From NCBI GenBank assembly GCA_946406665.1, contig CAMJLE010000001.1:18874-82873 (forward strand): DNA of 64,000 nucleotides, in the 5' to 3' direction. The notes beneath the pieces are model-generated. The model did no database searches, was not told the DNA's origin, and saw nothing but the letters and a program-made list of their open reading frames with translations. Each line of letters opens with the position of its first letter. Within the stretch, counting starts at the first letter, position 1. Made by a program: the position numbers and the translations under genes. This stretch comes from an uncultured Candidatus Saccharibacteria bacterium (GTDB lineage: Bacteria; Patescibacteriota; Saccharimonadia; Saccharimonadales; Saccharimonadaceae). Shown here in pieces: positions 19,296-29,114 of this stretch.

Positions 19296-19661
19296 TTAAG
19301 CCTCTGCTGTTTCTTCGCCAGCTTCTTCAGCTGGAGCTTCTTCTTCCTTTGGTTGGTTTTTGCGAAGCTTGTCGGCATGCTTTGCGTTTGCATGCTTCTC
19401 GTTTGGCATTTTAACCCATTTTGGCATCTTGATGCCTTCTTTGACTAAAATGCGAATCACGCGAGTGCTCGGCTGAGCACCGTTGCTGAGATATTTTTCG
19501 ACTTCTTTTTTATCAAGGACGGTTTCCTTGGTATGTGGGTTGTAGCTGCCGACCTGAGCGACGATACGACCCGAAAGAGGGTGACGTTGCGCTTCTTGGA
19601 CGACTATCCGATAAAGCGGGAAAGCTTTACGGCCATTACGCTGTAAGCGAATCGCAAGCAT
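19296..19661 (-). CDS. rpsP: 30S ribosomal protein S16
   Basis: MLAIRLQRNGRKAFPLYRIVVQEAQRHPLSGRIVAQVGSYNPHTK; SD AAGGAG. Confidence 0.95.
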   Translation of the reverse strand: MLAIRLQRNGRKAFPLYRIVVQEAQRHPLSGRIVAQVGSYNPHTKETVLDKKEVEKYLSNGAQPSTRVIRILVKEGIKMPKWVKMPNEKHANAKHADKLRKNQPKEEEAPAEEAGEETAEA

Positions 19662-19741
19662 AATACTCCTTAATTAATTTATCTTGGTTATTATAACTTA
19701 TTTTTACCTATTGAGCAAGTATACTTCTTTGAGCATGAAAA

Positions 19742-19766
19742 ATCCCGCCTCAGAGAGGCGGGGAAT
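19742..19766 (-). terminator. Hairpin terminator
   Basis: CCCCGCCTCTCTGAGGCGGGATTTTT. Confidence 0.85.
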
Positions 19767-19770
19767 CGGA

Positions 19771-20223
19771 CTACGGAAAGATCTTAAACGCCACCCACAA
19801 AAGGCATGACGTGAGCAGGACAGCACAAATGCATGCGAAGCCTTCCCCATGTTTACTGTCTGCCTTATTGACGGCGCTAATTGTGTTGATATAATGACTT
19901 ATTCCCCACACAACTTCCTTGTCATCGTTGACGTCGTGGTGGCGACCAAACGCGCCAACCTTGTAAGTGTATCCTCTTTGCCGAGTATGATACACCTTGA
20001 TGTCGCTGACGCTGCGGCCCGGCTCGTATTTTGCCACGATCATGCCCTTGACGGCCGCTTCGGCGGCGTCACGCTCTTCTTCCGCGGCCACGAGCGCCGC
20101 TTTGGTAGGCGCGTAGGTGGCGACTGTGTACCCGCAGGCTACGAAAAATAAGATCACCATAGCCAGCTGTACTATCTTTCTAAAGATACGGTCCATTCGA
20201 CCTGTTCTTCTATTGCGACTCAT
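19771..20223 (-). CDS. Hypothetical protein with two hydrophobic segments
   Basis: SD GAGAGGGGGG, ATG 20223; N- and C-terminal hydrophobic segments. Confidence 0.6.
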   Translation of the reverse strand: MSRNRRTGRMDRIFRKIVQLAMVILFFVACGYTVATYAPTKAALVAAEEERDAAEAAVKGMIVAKYEPGRSVSDIKVYHTRQRGYTYKVGAFGRHHDVNDDKEVVWGISHYINTISAVNKADSKHGEGFACICAVLLTSCLLWVAFKIFP

Positions 20224-20323
20224 TCTCATCCCCCCTCTCGTGAAATATGTAGTCCTATACTATTATAGCGCATTTATTCATATTTGTCAAGTATAGAATC
20301 TCTCGCTGGCGATTTTGAACAGA

Positions 20324-21079
20324 CTAGGCGCGAGTTTTGCGCTTAGCATCCTGCGGAGCCGTCTTATCCGGATGCTCTTTCTTATATTTGCGAATAGCCT
20401 CACTGGCGGCTTTGACCTGAGCTTCTTGCTTGCTGTGGCCGGTAGCGGTTGCCTTGAGGTTTTCGTTAATATAAACACCAAGCGTAAAGACCTTATCGTG
20501 ATCGGGCCCCTCTTCTTTCATGACGCGATAGACCGGCGTCACGCCGTCAATACGCTGGGCGAGCTCTTGCAAGTAGGACTTTGAATCGCGCCAGGATTCA
20601 TTCTCGAGAATTTCATCTATCTTCGTAAGAGTATTGTCATGAATGAATTTTTCAGCAACGCCATAGCCCTTGTCTAGATAGATAGCGCCAATAATCGCCT
20701 CGTAGCAGTCCGCCATGATGACATGATGGGCGCGTTCGGAACCGTTCTTTTCGCCCCTGCTAAGGCGCACGAGCGGACCATAGCCGAGTTTCTCGCCACT
20801 GGCGGCATTAGACTCGGTGTTGACGAGCGCGGCGCGCCAGCTGGTCATTATCCCCTCTGGCTGGTCATAGTTTTTGAAGAGGAAGTCCGATGTGACCAAC
20901 TCCAAAACGGCATCTCCTAAGAATTCTAGACGCTCGTTATGCTCAACCGCCGTCTTTTTATGCTCGTTGACATAAGAGCGATGAGTCAAAGCGGTGATTA
21001 GTAGGTTGATGTCCGAAAAATTAATACCAAGTTTGTTTTTAGCAAACTCTTTATACGCATCAAGTTGTTCTTTATTCAT
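20324..21079 (-). CDS. rnc: Ribonuclease III
   Basis: ALTHRSYVNEHKKTAVEHNERLEFLGDAVLELV; dsRBD at C-terminus. Confidence 0.95.
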   Translation of the reverse strand: MNKEQLDAYKEFAKNKLGINFSDINLLITALTHRSYVNEHKKTAVEHNERLEFLGDAVLELVTSDFLFKNYDQPEGIMTSWRAALVNTESNAASGEKLGYGPLVRLSRGEKNGSERAHHVIMADCYEAIIGAIYLDKGYGVAEKFIHDNTLTKIDEILENESWRDSKSYLQELAQRIDGVTPVYRVMKEEGPDHDKVFTLGVYINENLKATATGHSKQEAQVKAASEAIRKYKKEHPDKTAPQDAKRKTRA

Positions 21080-21765
21080 TAATATTCCCCACTACGAATT
21101 TTGCGTTTTGCAATTAACATTAGTTTTTCTATGTCGGCATACTCGATTGCATCAAGTGCGTCAGCGAAACTAAACCAGCGGATACCGTTCATCCATTTTT
21201 CTTTCGTTGGGCGCTCGTTCTTATCTAGCGACTGAACGAGGTAAACTTGAGTCGTCATTAAAACTAGCTTCTCTAGACGGCGATACTTGAAGTGTATTTT
21301 GCCTAGCCAAGTTAGTACGTCGACATTTTTGAGACCGGACTCTTCGCCGATTTCGCGCACTGCGGTCTGCTTGGCCGTCTCTCCGGGCTCAATATGGCCT
21401 TTTGGAATAGTCCAGCGATCCTTGCTGTCTTGGATTAGCAAGATTTCAATATCGTGCTGGTCTGGCGTCATGCGAAAAACTATACCGCCAGCAGTTGGCT
21501 CACGCACGATTTCTTTGATCTCTGGTTTTTTGCGCAGAACAACTTGTCGAAACTTCTCGAGTTTCGGCTCTTTATAGAGCTCAGTAGGCAAAGCCTCTGG
21601 AATTTTGTATCCGTTACGATGGCTCTTCGTGTTATTGTTGTTGCTGTTCTTACTTGATGATGTAGATCGGTGTGCGGCGTTCTTAGTCCTTGGATTCTTC
21701 GCTAGCTTGTTCTGACTCTGTTTCTGCTGGGGCTGCTTCTTCCTTGGTCTTTTCTGATTCTGCAT
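21079..21765 (-). CDS. Nudix hydrolase with basic low-complexity N-terminus
   Basis: [22 protein letters not shown] Nudix box; overlaps nusB 3' end by 83 nt. Confidence 0.85.
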   Translation of the reverse strand: MQNQKRPRKKQPQQKQSQNKLAKNPRTKNAAHRSTSSSKNSNNNNTKSHRNGYKIPEALPTELYKEPKLEKFRQVVLRKKPEIKEIVREPTAGGIVFRMTPDQHDIEILLIQDSKDRWTIPKGHIEPGETAKQTAVREIGEESGLKNVDVLTWLGKIHFKYRRLEKLVLMTTQVYLVQSLDKNERPTKEKWMNGIRWFSFADALDAIEYADIEKLMLIAKRKIRSGEY

Positions 21766-22210
21766 GCTTTCTATTATCCTCTCCCCCGATATTACGATAA
21801 GCAGTGCCTAGTACGCCATTAATGAACTTAGAAGAGTTGTCGGAACCAAAAGCTTTAGCGAGCTCTACGGCCTCATTAATAGCTACTTTTGGAGGCACTT
21901 TGTCTTGACGGCGCGTCAATTCAAAAAGACCAATCCTCAGGACATTGCGGTCGATTGAGGAAATACTAGAAATTGGCCATTCTGGCGCCATTGGCTGCAA
22001 CTCTTTGTCGAGTTGTTCCATTTCATCAAAAACACCATGCGTTAGGTCATGGACGAAATCTACGTCTCCTAATGCCTTAGCATAGGGTTCGATGTTTTTT
22101 GCGACGATACTATCGATGTCGGCCGAGGCATCGCCTGCCTTACTACGGAATTCGTATTCATACAAACTCTGTAGCGAGATTATTCTGCCGAGATGTCGAT
22201 TGCTTGCCAC
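21683..22210 (-). CDS. nusB: Transcription antitermination factor NusB
   Basis: [17 protein letters not shown]...[12 protein letters not shown]...[30 protein letters not shown]. Confidence 0.92.
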   Translation of the reverse strand: MASNRHLGRIISLQSLYEYEFRSKAGDASADIDSIVAKNIEPYAKALGDVDFVHDLTHGVFDEMEQLDKELQPMAPEWPISSISSIDRNVLRIGLFELTRRQDKVPPKVAINEAVELAKAFGSDNSSKFINGVLGTAYRNIGGEDNRKHAESEKTKEEAAPAETESEQASEESKD

Positions 22211-22228
22211 GTTTTACTGCCTCCCTTT

Positions 22229-22450
22229 TTATTTTTTCTTACTGTCTTTTTTACAATCACAATCTTTGCAATCGCAATTTTTATTTCCGCACTTTTTGCA
22301 GGTTTTAAGTTTGAGATTTGGGGTTTTCTTCGCAGTCTCAAAAGCTTTAACTGGAGAGTGCTTGTTTACACTACGAGCTAGCGTCAAACGCAAGTGGCTA
22401 CGGCGTAGGCCGGTCTTGCGAGGGCTACTCTGTTTTTTCGGTTCAGGCAT
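22229..22450 (-). CDS. rpmF: 50S ribosomal protein L32 with Cys-rich C-terminus
   Basis: MPEPKKQSSPRKTGLRRSHLRL...CKKCGNKNCDCKDCDC. Confidence 0.8.
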   Translation of the reverse strand: MPEPKKQSSPRKTGLRRSHLRLTLARSVNKHSPVKAFETAKKTPNLKLKTCKKCGNKNCDCKDCDCKKDSKKK

Positions 22451-22559
22451 GTAAAAATGCTCCTTCTTTGATATATTACTTTGGCATTAGTTTACTATAT
22501 TTCTGAGGTTTTTACAAGTGGGCAGCATCACTAGGCTTCTCTATGCTATAATTAAGCTT

Positions 22560-23417
22560 ATGAAAATACGGAAGGCGAAGTCGCGAATCAAGCTCGCATT
22601 AAGTTGCGCGCTAGCTCTTGTTTGCGTGGTTGGAATTGGCGTATCTGGCTATAAGATTATTGAGTGGAAGATCGATTCTGAACGCACAAAGAACCAGCAA
22701 GAGGAAATTGTGGTTATTGCCGATGTTACGGAAAAAGAGGACGACGAAAAGACCGAGGTTATCGAACAAAAGAAGCCAGACCCGAAGACTGGCCCATACT
22801 GGGACTATATTAAGATGAGGCTTATTGATGTTGATTTTGGTGAGCTAAAAAAGAAGAACCCAGACACGGTGAGCTGGATTTCGCTAAGCGGAACAAATAT
22901 TAACTACCCAGTAGTCCAATCGACCGATAATGATTTCTATTTGCACCATACTTTTGATCGAAGCTACAATCAGGCGGGTTGGGTGTTCGCCGATTATCGC
23001 AACGCTATAGATGGCACTGATAAAAATATGATTTTTTACGCCCACGGGCGCGTTGATGGCACGATGTTCGGCACCTTACGAAATGCTCTGTCGAATGGCT
23101 GGCTAAGTAATACTAGTAACTTCACGGTACGTACAGCCAACGAACACGAGAGCTCGCTATGGCAGGCTTTCAGCGTATATCATATTCCGACTACTAGTGA
23201 TTATATTAGGACTGATTTTGCGGGCGATGAGGATTTCGAGCAGTTCGCCAATACACTCATGAAGCGTAGTGCATACAACTTTCATACGACAGTTTCTGGT
23301 TCCGACCACATCCTTACATTATCCACCTGCTACAGCGAAACAGAACGCGTAGTTTTGCACGCGAAGTTGATTAAACGACAAGCCAAGGCATCCGTGCCGG
23401 CGACTACGGATTTGTAA
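22560..23417 (+). CDS. Class B-like sortase
   Basis: VSWISLSGTNINYPVVQSTDNDFYLHH...MIFYAHG...DHILTLSTCYS...; -10 TATAAT 22547-22552 ends 7 nt before ATG 22560. Confidence 0.85.
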   Translation: MKIRKAKSRIKLALSCALALVCVVGIGVSGYKIIEWKIDSERTKNQQEEIVVIADVTEKEDDEKTEVIEQKKPDPKTGPYWDYIKMRLIDVDFGELKKKNPDTVSWISLSGTNINYPVVQSTDNDFYLHHTFDRSYNQAGWVFADYRNAIDGTDKNMIFYAHGRVDGTMFGTLRNALSNGWLSNTSNFTVRTANEHESSLWQAFSVYHIPTTSDYIRTDFAGDEDFEQFANTLMKRSAYNFHTTVSGSDHILTLSTCYSETERVVLHAKLIKRQAKASVPATTDL

Positions 23418-23443
23418 TTATTCGCGGCCGGCACATATGTGCC

Positions 23444-26254
23444 TTATTTGATAACTATATTCACTAAACGTGTCTTTGGAACTACGATAACCTTGACGAT
23501 TTCCTTGCCATCCGTGAATGTCTTTATTTTTTCGTCGGCAAGCGCTAGTTCCTCTAGCTTGGCCTCATCCTCGGCGTCGCCCGCAGCGATTTGAATGCGC
23601 GCGCGAAGCTTGCCGTTAACTTGGACGACCATCTCGACTTCGTCATCGACGAGGTATTTCTCGTCCCACTTTGGCCAAATATCGTCAGACTTGAGCTCTT
23701 CGAGCATTTCCGATGCCAGATGTGGCGCAAACGGCTTAAGTAGCTTGGCGAGTGAAATCAAATCCTCTTTATTGGCGCCCTTTTTATATAGCTCATTTAC
23801 AAACTCCATCAATGCAGCGACAGCCGTATTGAAGTTATTGCGATGCATATCTTCGGTAACTTTTTTGATAGTCTTGTGACGATATGCGAGGTTTGTGTCT
23901 TCTTTGATGCATTTTTTGTCGAAAGTTAGAGTCCAACAACGATTCAGGAAGCGGTACACGCCTCCGATTGCTTCAGTGCTCCATGCAGCATCCATATTAT
24001 ATGGCCCAATAAACAATTCGTAAGTACGAAGCGTATCTGCGCCATAGCCTTGATTGATAACATCGAGTGGATCGATGACGTTGCCCTTCGACTTCGACAT
24101 CTTCTTGCCGTCTGGTGCATTAATATAGCCGTTGTACAGCAATTTTTTAATAGGTTCACGGAAGTTTAGATAGCCCTCGTCGGCAAAGAATTTGCACCAG
24201 AAGCGAACATAGAGTAAGTGCGCAACCGCATGGTCGCCACCACAATAAACGTCGGTAGGTGCCCAAAAATTAACTTTCTCTGGCGCCCAGGCTTGATTCT
24301 TATTATGTGGATCAGTATAGCGCCAGAGGTACCAGCTCGAACAAGCATACCCATCAAGCGTATCTGTCTCGCGCATCATTTTTTCGCCATTGATTGTAAC
24401 TTCCATGAATTCCTTGGATTTTGCGAGAGCACTACGTCCAGACTTATCCGGTTTATAATCGTCAATCTTTGGCAGCATAACCGGCAATTGATCTTCAGGA
24501 ATTGCGTGCGGATTACCCTGTTTGTCGTAGGCTATAGGAATCGGACAACCCCAGTAGCGTTGTCGCGAAATTAGCCAGTCGCGCATACGATAAGTAACTT
24601 TGCTGCGACCAAGCTTCTTCTTTTCTAGCCATGCAATTATGCGTTCGCTCGCAATAGCATGCTCCAGACCGTCGTATTCGCCAGAATTTATCATGATGCC
24701 GGCGCCAGCCATAGCGCTAGGGCTCTTGTAGTAATTAAAAGTTTTTACGTGGAGTTCGTCTTGGATTTTTGCAAGAACTTCTTTCTCACTTAGCCATTCA
24801 ACGTCGAGTTTTTCGTCGGCATCAAGCTTCTGCTTATTGCGCTTGTCTGATTTTAGTTGAAATACGAAGCCGTAGAATTCTTTTTCGACGTATTCTTTTC
24901 GGCTAGCCGCATAGAAATGATGAAGGATGCGTGGAGTCTCCGTAATTAATTCCAAATCTACATATCCGGTTTCTTCGGCTATCTCGCGAAGCGCACACTC
25001 TTCTGGTGTTTCGCCTTTCTTACTACTGCCGCCCGGGAAAAGATGCCAATCGTGACCATCTGTCTTGCTCCAGTCTAATACTAAGTATTTCTTAGTATTT
25101 GGATCATATACTACGCCAAGGGAGCCCCATTCTTTTCTTTCTGCTTCGTCGTTAGCGTCGCCAGTGGTTTCTTCGATGACTTGACGAATTGGAAGATTGA
25201 ATTTCTGCGCAAACTCATAGTCGCGCGTATCGTGAGCCGGAACCGCCATAATAGCGCCCTCGCCGTACCCAGCCAAGACATAATCCGCGACCCAAACCGG
25301 TATTTTTTCGTTATTAATAGGGTTAATTGCATACGCACCGGTGAAGACGCCGGTTTTTTTCTTGTTCTCTTGGCGTTCAATCTCGGATTTCTTGATTGCT
25401 TCCGCGCAATATTTTTCAACCTTTGAGTGTTCTTTCGTGGCGACAATCTTTTTAATTAGCGGATGCTCTGGCGCCAAGACTAGAAAAGTGGCGCCGAATA
25501 GCGTGTCTGGGCGAGTAGTAAAAACAGTAACTTTTTCGTTTGAGCCATCAATGCGAAAATCAATTTCTGCGCCCTCACTACGGCCAATCCAATTCTTCTG
25601 CATGGTCTTGATTTTTTCTGGCCAATCAAGAGAATCGATTTCGTCGAGTAGTTCGTCCGCATATGCAGTGATTTTGAAGAACCACTGTTTCATCTTTTTC
25701 TTTTCGACTTCGTGACCACAGCGCCAGCAGCAACCACCCTCTACCTGCTCGTTTGCGAGTACCGTCTGATCGACCGGGCACCACCATTGATAGCTCTCTG
25801 CTTGATATGCGAGGCCTTTTTTGAATAGCTGAAGAAAACACCATTGAGTCCACTTGTAATATTCTGGGTCGGAAGTATTAATTTCGCGCGACCAATCGAT
25901 TGCATAACCTAGGCGCTTCGCCTGCTTGCGGAAATTATCAATATTAGTTTTTGTGACTTCTTGAGGGGAAATGCCAGTCTTGATAGCGTAGTTCTCGGCA
26001 GGAAGCCCAAAAGTGTCATAGCCAAATGGGCGCAAAACATTCATTTCTTGCTGCGCGTAGAAACGAGCTAAACAATCTACGATAGAAAAATTGCGAACGT
26101 GGCCAACATGAAGGCCGGCGCCGGACGGATAAGGAAACATTTCCGCGAGAAACATCTTCGGACGCTCGTCGTCGTCTTTTGCGGCAAAAGGTTTTTCTTC
26201 TTCCCAACGCTTTTGCCATTTTTCTTCTATTTTTAGTGGATCGTAATGGCTCAT
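23444..26254 (-). CDS. leuS: Leucyl-tRNA synthetase with inserted Nudix domain
   Basis: MFPYPSGAGLHVGHVRNFSIVD (HIGH), KMSKSKGNVIDP (KMSKS), IMAVPAHDTRDYEFA editing domain interrupted by a Nudix box. Confidence 0.95.
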   Translation of the reverse strand: MSHYDPLKIEEKWQKRWEEEKPFAAKDDDERPKMFLAEMFPYPSGAGLHVGHVRNFSIVDCLARFYAQQEMNVLRPFGYDTFGLPAENYAIKTGISPQEVTKTNIDNFRKQAKRLGYAIDWSREINTSDPEYYKWTQWCFLQLFKKGLAYQAESYQWWCPVDQTVLANEQVEGGCCWRCGHEVEKKKMKQWFFKITAYADELLDEIDSLDWPEKIKTMQKNWIGRSEGAEIDFRIDGSNEKVTVFTTRPDTLFGATFLVLAPEHPLIKKIVATKEHSKVEKYCAEAIKKSEIERQENKKKTGVFTGAYAINPINNEKIPVWVADYVLAGYGEGAIMAVPAHDTRDYEFAQKFNLPIRQVIEETTGDANDEAERKEWGSLGVVYDPNTKKYLVLDWSKTDGHDWHLFPGGSSKKGETPEECALREIAEETGYVDLELITETPRILHHFYAASRKEYVEKEFYGFVFQLKSDKRNKQKLDADEKLDVEWLSEKEVLAKIQDELHVKTFNYYKSPSAMAGAGIMINSGEYDGLEHAIASERIIAWLEKKKLGRSKVTYRMRDWLISRQRYWGCPIPIAYDKQGNPHAIPEDQLPVMLPKIDDYKPDKSGRSALAKSKEFMEVTINGEKMMRETDTLDGYACSSWYLWRYTDPHNKNQAWAPEKVNFWAPTDVYCGGDHAVAHLLYVRFWCKFFADEGYLNFREPIKKLLYNGYINAPDGKKMSKSKGNVIDPLDVINQGYGADTLRTYELFIGPYNMDAAWSTEAIGGVYRFLNRCWTLTFDKKCIKEDTNLAYRHKTIKKVTEDMHRNNFNTAVAALMEFVNELYKKGANKEDLISLAKLLKPFAPHLASEMLEELKSDDIWPKWDEKYLVDDEVEMVVQVNGKLRARIQIAAGDAEDEAKLEELALADEKIKTFTDGKEIVKVIVVPKTRLVNIVIK

Positions 26255-26328
26255 AATTAACATATTTTACCCTATTTTCTAAGAGGTGTAAAATGCTCGC
26301 GTTTTAACACAAAAAGCATTTCGTAGTG

Positions 26329-26334
26329 TATAAT
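26329..26334 (+). promoter_or_regulatory. -10 box TATAAT directly upstream of the leaderless PBP gene
   Basis: TATAAT then 6 nt then ATG 26341. Confidence 0.6.
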
Positions 26335-26340
26335 AATGTA

Positions 26341-29076
26341 ATGGCAAAACTTAAAACTGCGAGTAATAAGAAAAAGGCCACTAAATCCGTATCCAGCAGG
26401 CGCCCCATCAAAAAGGCGACCAAGAAAAACGGAATGAGCCTGTATTCCAATTTAGCTTACAAACGCCGCGTCAAGGAGGATATGCGCGCGCGCAAGAAAG
26501 CCGAAGAATTAGCTAAACTACCAAAGAATCCTTTCTTGCGTTTCTTTGCAAGATTAAGACCAGACCGCGTCTTTAAGGCAATCTTCTCCAAAGAGGGCTT
26601 AATCAGAATTCTTAAGTTCATCGTAGTCTGTATATTGCTGATGATTATTGCAGTTGGCGGTTTGTTCTTGTATTTCAAGAAGGATTTATCCGAAATAGAT
26701 CCAGAAGAGCTAGCAAGCAGAGTGCAAAATACCGTTAATACCTACTATGACCGAAATGGCGAGTTGCTTTGGGAAGATAAGGGAGACGGCGATTATCGCT
26801 TAGTTGTTGACGGTAGCGAGATTTCGTCATACATGCGCCAAGCAACAGTCGCAATTGAGGATAGAAACTTCTACAACCACGCGGGCGTAGATTTGGGCGG
26901 TATCGCTCGCGCCGTATACGTCACGGTTCTCAAGCGCGGAAACGTACAAGGCGGCTCCACGTTAACTCAGCAGTTGATAAAACAAGTTTATTTCTCAGAC
27001 GAAGCTAAAGACCGTTCATTCTCTGGCATTCCTCGCAAGATTAAGGAAATGATTCTTGCGATTGAAGTCGAAAAAATGTACGACAAAGAGCAGATTATTA
27101 CAATGTATCTGAACGAGTCGCCATACGGTGGTCGCCGTAACGGTGTCGAGTCGGCAGCTCAGACCTACTTTAAGAAGAGCGCGAAAGACCTCGATTTGGC
27201 AGAATCCGCATTACTCGCAGCGATTCCGAACAATCCGGGCGTATTAAACCCGTACAATATCGACGGGAATAAGGCACTTCTGCAGCGCCAACATTACGTT
27301 CTAGACGCAATGGTCGACATGAACTACATCACCGAAGAAGAGGCCGAGAAGGCAAAGAAGGTAGACATTCTCGACAAACTGCAACCAGAGCAGAACCAAT
27401 ACGCTGGCATGAAAGCGCCTTGGTTTGTCCTTGAGGTTAAGTCGCAATTGGAGAAGAAGTACGGCATCAAGACGATGCGCGAGGGTGGCTTCAAGATTAA
27501 GACTACCGTTGATTTACGTGCGCAAAAACTCGCCGAAGAGGCCGTACGGCAGGGGCAAAAGATTTTCTACATCAATGGCGCAGACAATGCGGCGCTAGTA
27601 TCGGTCGATGTAGAGACGGCTCAAGTTATCGCGATGGTCGGTAGTGTCGACTGGAATAAACAAGGCTACGGCCAAGTAAATGCAACAACTTCTCTACTAG
27701 AGCCAGCATCATCAATTAAGCCGATTCTCGACTACACGCCACTATTCATGAAGCGTGATGGCGTAAACTACGCGCCTGGCACAATCTTACGCGATGAGAA
27801 TATCAATTCGATTTATTGCGCAGGCTCTTACGGAAATTGTAGTGTAAAAAACTATTCCGGTGCCTTCTATGGGAATATTACAATTCGTAAATCCTTGGCT
27901 GGCTCATTAAATATTGGCGCCATCAAAGCTCTGTATATTAATGGCATCGATAATAGCCTTAAGGTGGCGCATGATTTGGGCGATAAGTCATACTGTGCAA
28001 ACGGCGAGCAGGCCGGTCTATCTATGGCAATTGGCGGTGGCTGTTCGGTCCGGCCAGTTGAGCACGCTAACGCTTACGCTAGCATCGCACGCGGTGGCGT
28101 TTATAAGGATTTGGCTTACTGGCTAGAAATCAAGAATTCGACTGGCGACGTAATTGATGCTTGGGAAGATACTAAGGGCAATCGAGTTGTCGATGAGCAA
28201 GTCGCCTATATGACTATGAGCATCTTGACGGATTGTGATTCGCGCAACTTTACCTTCGGCTATTATCTCGCACATAATGCCGGCTTCTGTTCAAACCCGG
28301 GCGATGTAGTATTTGGCTCAAAGACTGGTACTTCGGAAAATGGTAGAGGGCGCGCAAAAGATACTTGGATTTTGACCGCTTCTCCAGTTGTCGCAACGGC
28401 AATTTGGAGCGGAAACCACGATGGTTCACCGCTTACGGCGGATACTCACAATATCGTGTTCGCAATTAGCTCTGCCTATATCAGCCCACTGCACAACCAA
28501 GTTTACGCAAAGGATGGGAAGTGGCGAAAGGGCCAAAGTTTCTCGGTGCCAAACGGTATCAAGCACACGACGATCAACGGTGTTTACGACTACTGGCCAA
28601 GCTGGTATACGCAAAAGAGCTCTGGTATCTCAAAGACCTCCAAGACTTTCGATCGTATTAGCAAGAAGCTAGCAACTAGCTGTACGCCAGAAGAGACTAA
28701 AGTTACGGCCGACGTTACTAAGATTATCGACCCGATGACAAAGAAAGAGTCGTTGCTCGCCGGTGATTATAATCCGAACGAGAAAGACAATGTCCATAGC
28801 TGCGGCGACGCAAGACCAAGTGCGTCGGTAACGATTACTGATTCTGGGGCTGGCGAAGATGGAAGTCAAAGCTGGAAAGTCACCGGAACAGCAACGTTCG
28901 GAACTTTCGAACTCTCGAGCTACACGTTGATAGTAGATGGTCAGACCGTAAAAAGCGGAGGACTGAACCCGTCTAGCGATACCGTCGAATATACTACGAC
29001 AACTAAGCCGACTAGCGTCAGCTTCAAGATCGAAGACAAAGCTGGCTACGTATATACAGCAACCGGCGCTAACTAG
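26341..29076 (+). CDS. Bifunctional penicillin-binding protein (PBP1A family)
   Basis: AIEDRNFYNHAGVDLGGIARA...GGSTLTQQLIKQ (GT51); SSIKP, SGNHDG and KTGTSE motifs (transpeptidase). Confidence 0.95.
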   Translation: MAKLKTASNKKKATKSVSSRRPIKKATKKNGMSLYSNLAYKRRVKEDMRARKKAEELAKLPKNPFLRFFARLRPDRVFKAIFSKEGLIRILKFIVVCILLMIIAVGGLFLYFKKDLSEIDPEELASRVQNTVNTYYDRNGELLWEDKGDGDYRLVVDGSEISSYMRQATVAIEDRNFYNHAGVDLGGIARAVYVTVLKRGNVQGGSTLTQQLIKQVYFSDEAKDRSFSGIPRKIKEMILAIEVEKMYDKEQIITMYLNESPYGGRRNGVESAAQTYFKKSAKDLDLAESALLAAIPNNPGVLNPYNIDGNKALLQRQHYVLDAMVDMNYITEEEAEKAKKVDILDKLQPEQNQYAGMKAPWFVLEVKSQLEKKYGIKTMREGGFKIKTTVDLRAQKLAEEAVRQGQKIFYINGADNAALVSVDVETAQVIAMVGSVDWNKQGYGQVNATTSLLEPASSIKPILDYTPLFMKRDGVNYAPGTILRDENINSIYCAGSYGNCSVKNYSGAFYGNITIRKSLAGSLNIGAIKALYINGIDNSLKVAHDLGDKSYCANGEQAGLSMAIGGGCSVRPVEHANAYASIARGGVYKDLAYWLEIKNSTGDVIDAWEDTKGNRVVDEQVAYMTMSILTDCDSRNFTFGYYLAHNAGFCSNPGDVVFGSKTGTSENGRGRAKDTWILTASPVVATAIWSGNHDGSPLTADTHNIVFAISSAYISPLHNQVYAKDGKWRKGQSFSVPNGIKHTTINGVYDYWPSWYTQKSSGISKTSKTFDRISKKLATSCTPEETKVTADVTKIIDPMTKKESLLAGDYNPNEKDNVHSCGDARPSASVTITDSGAGEDGSQSWKVTGTATFGTFELSSYTLIVDGQTVKSGGLNPSSDTVEYTTTTKPTSVSFKIEDKAGYVYTATGAN

Positions 29077-29114
29077 TTTTAAAAAGAAGACCCCTCTACT
29101 CTGAGGGGGTCTTT

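Noticed and set aside
22092-22454. 120-aa plus-strand ORF antisense to nusB/rpmF
   Set aside because: Opposite strand of rpmF and nusB 5' end; no initiation signal
23430-23443. Perfect palindrome GGCACATATGTGCC between sortase and leuS as an operator
   Set aside because: Lies between convergent genes; most simply part of a bidirectional termination or overlap region, with no further support
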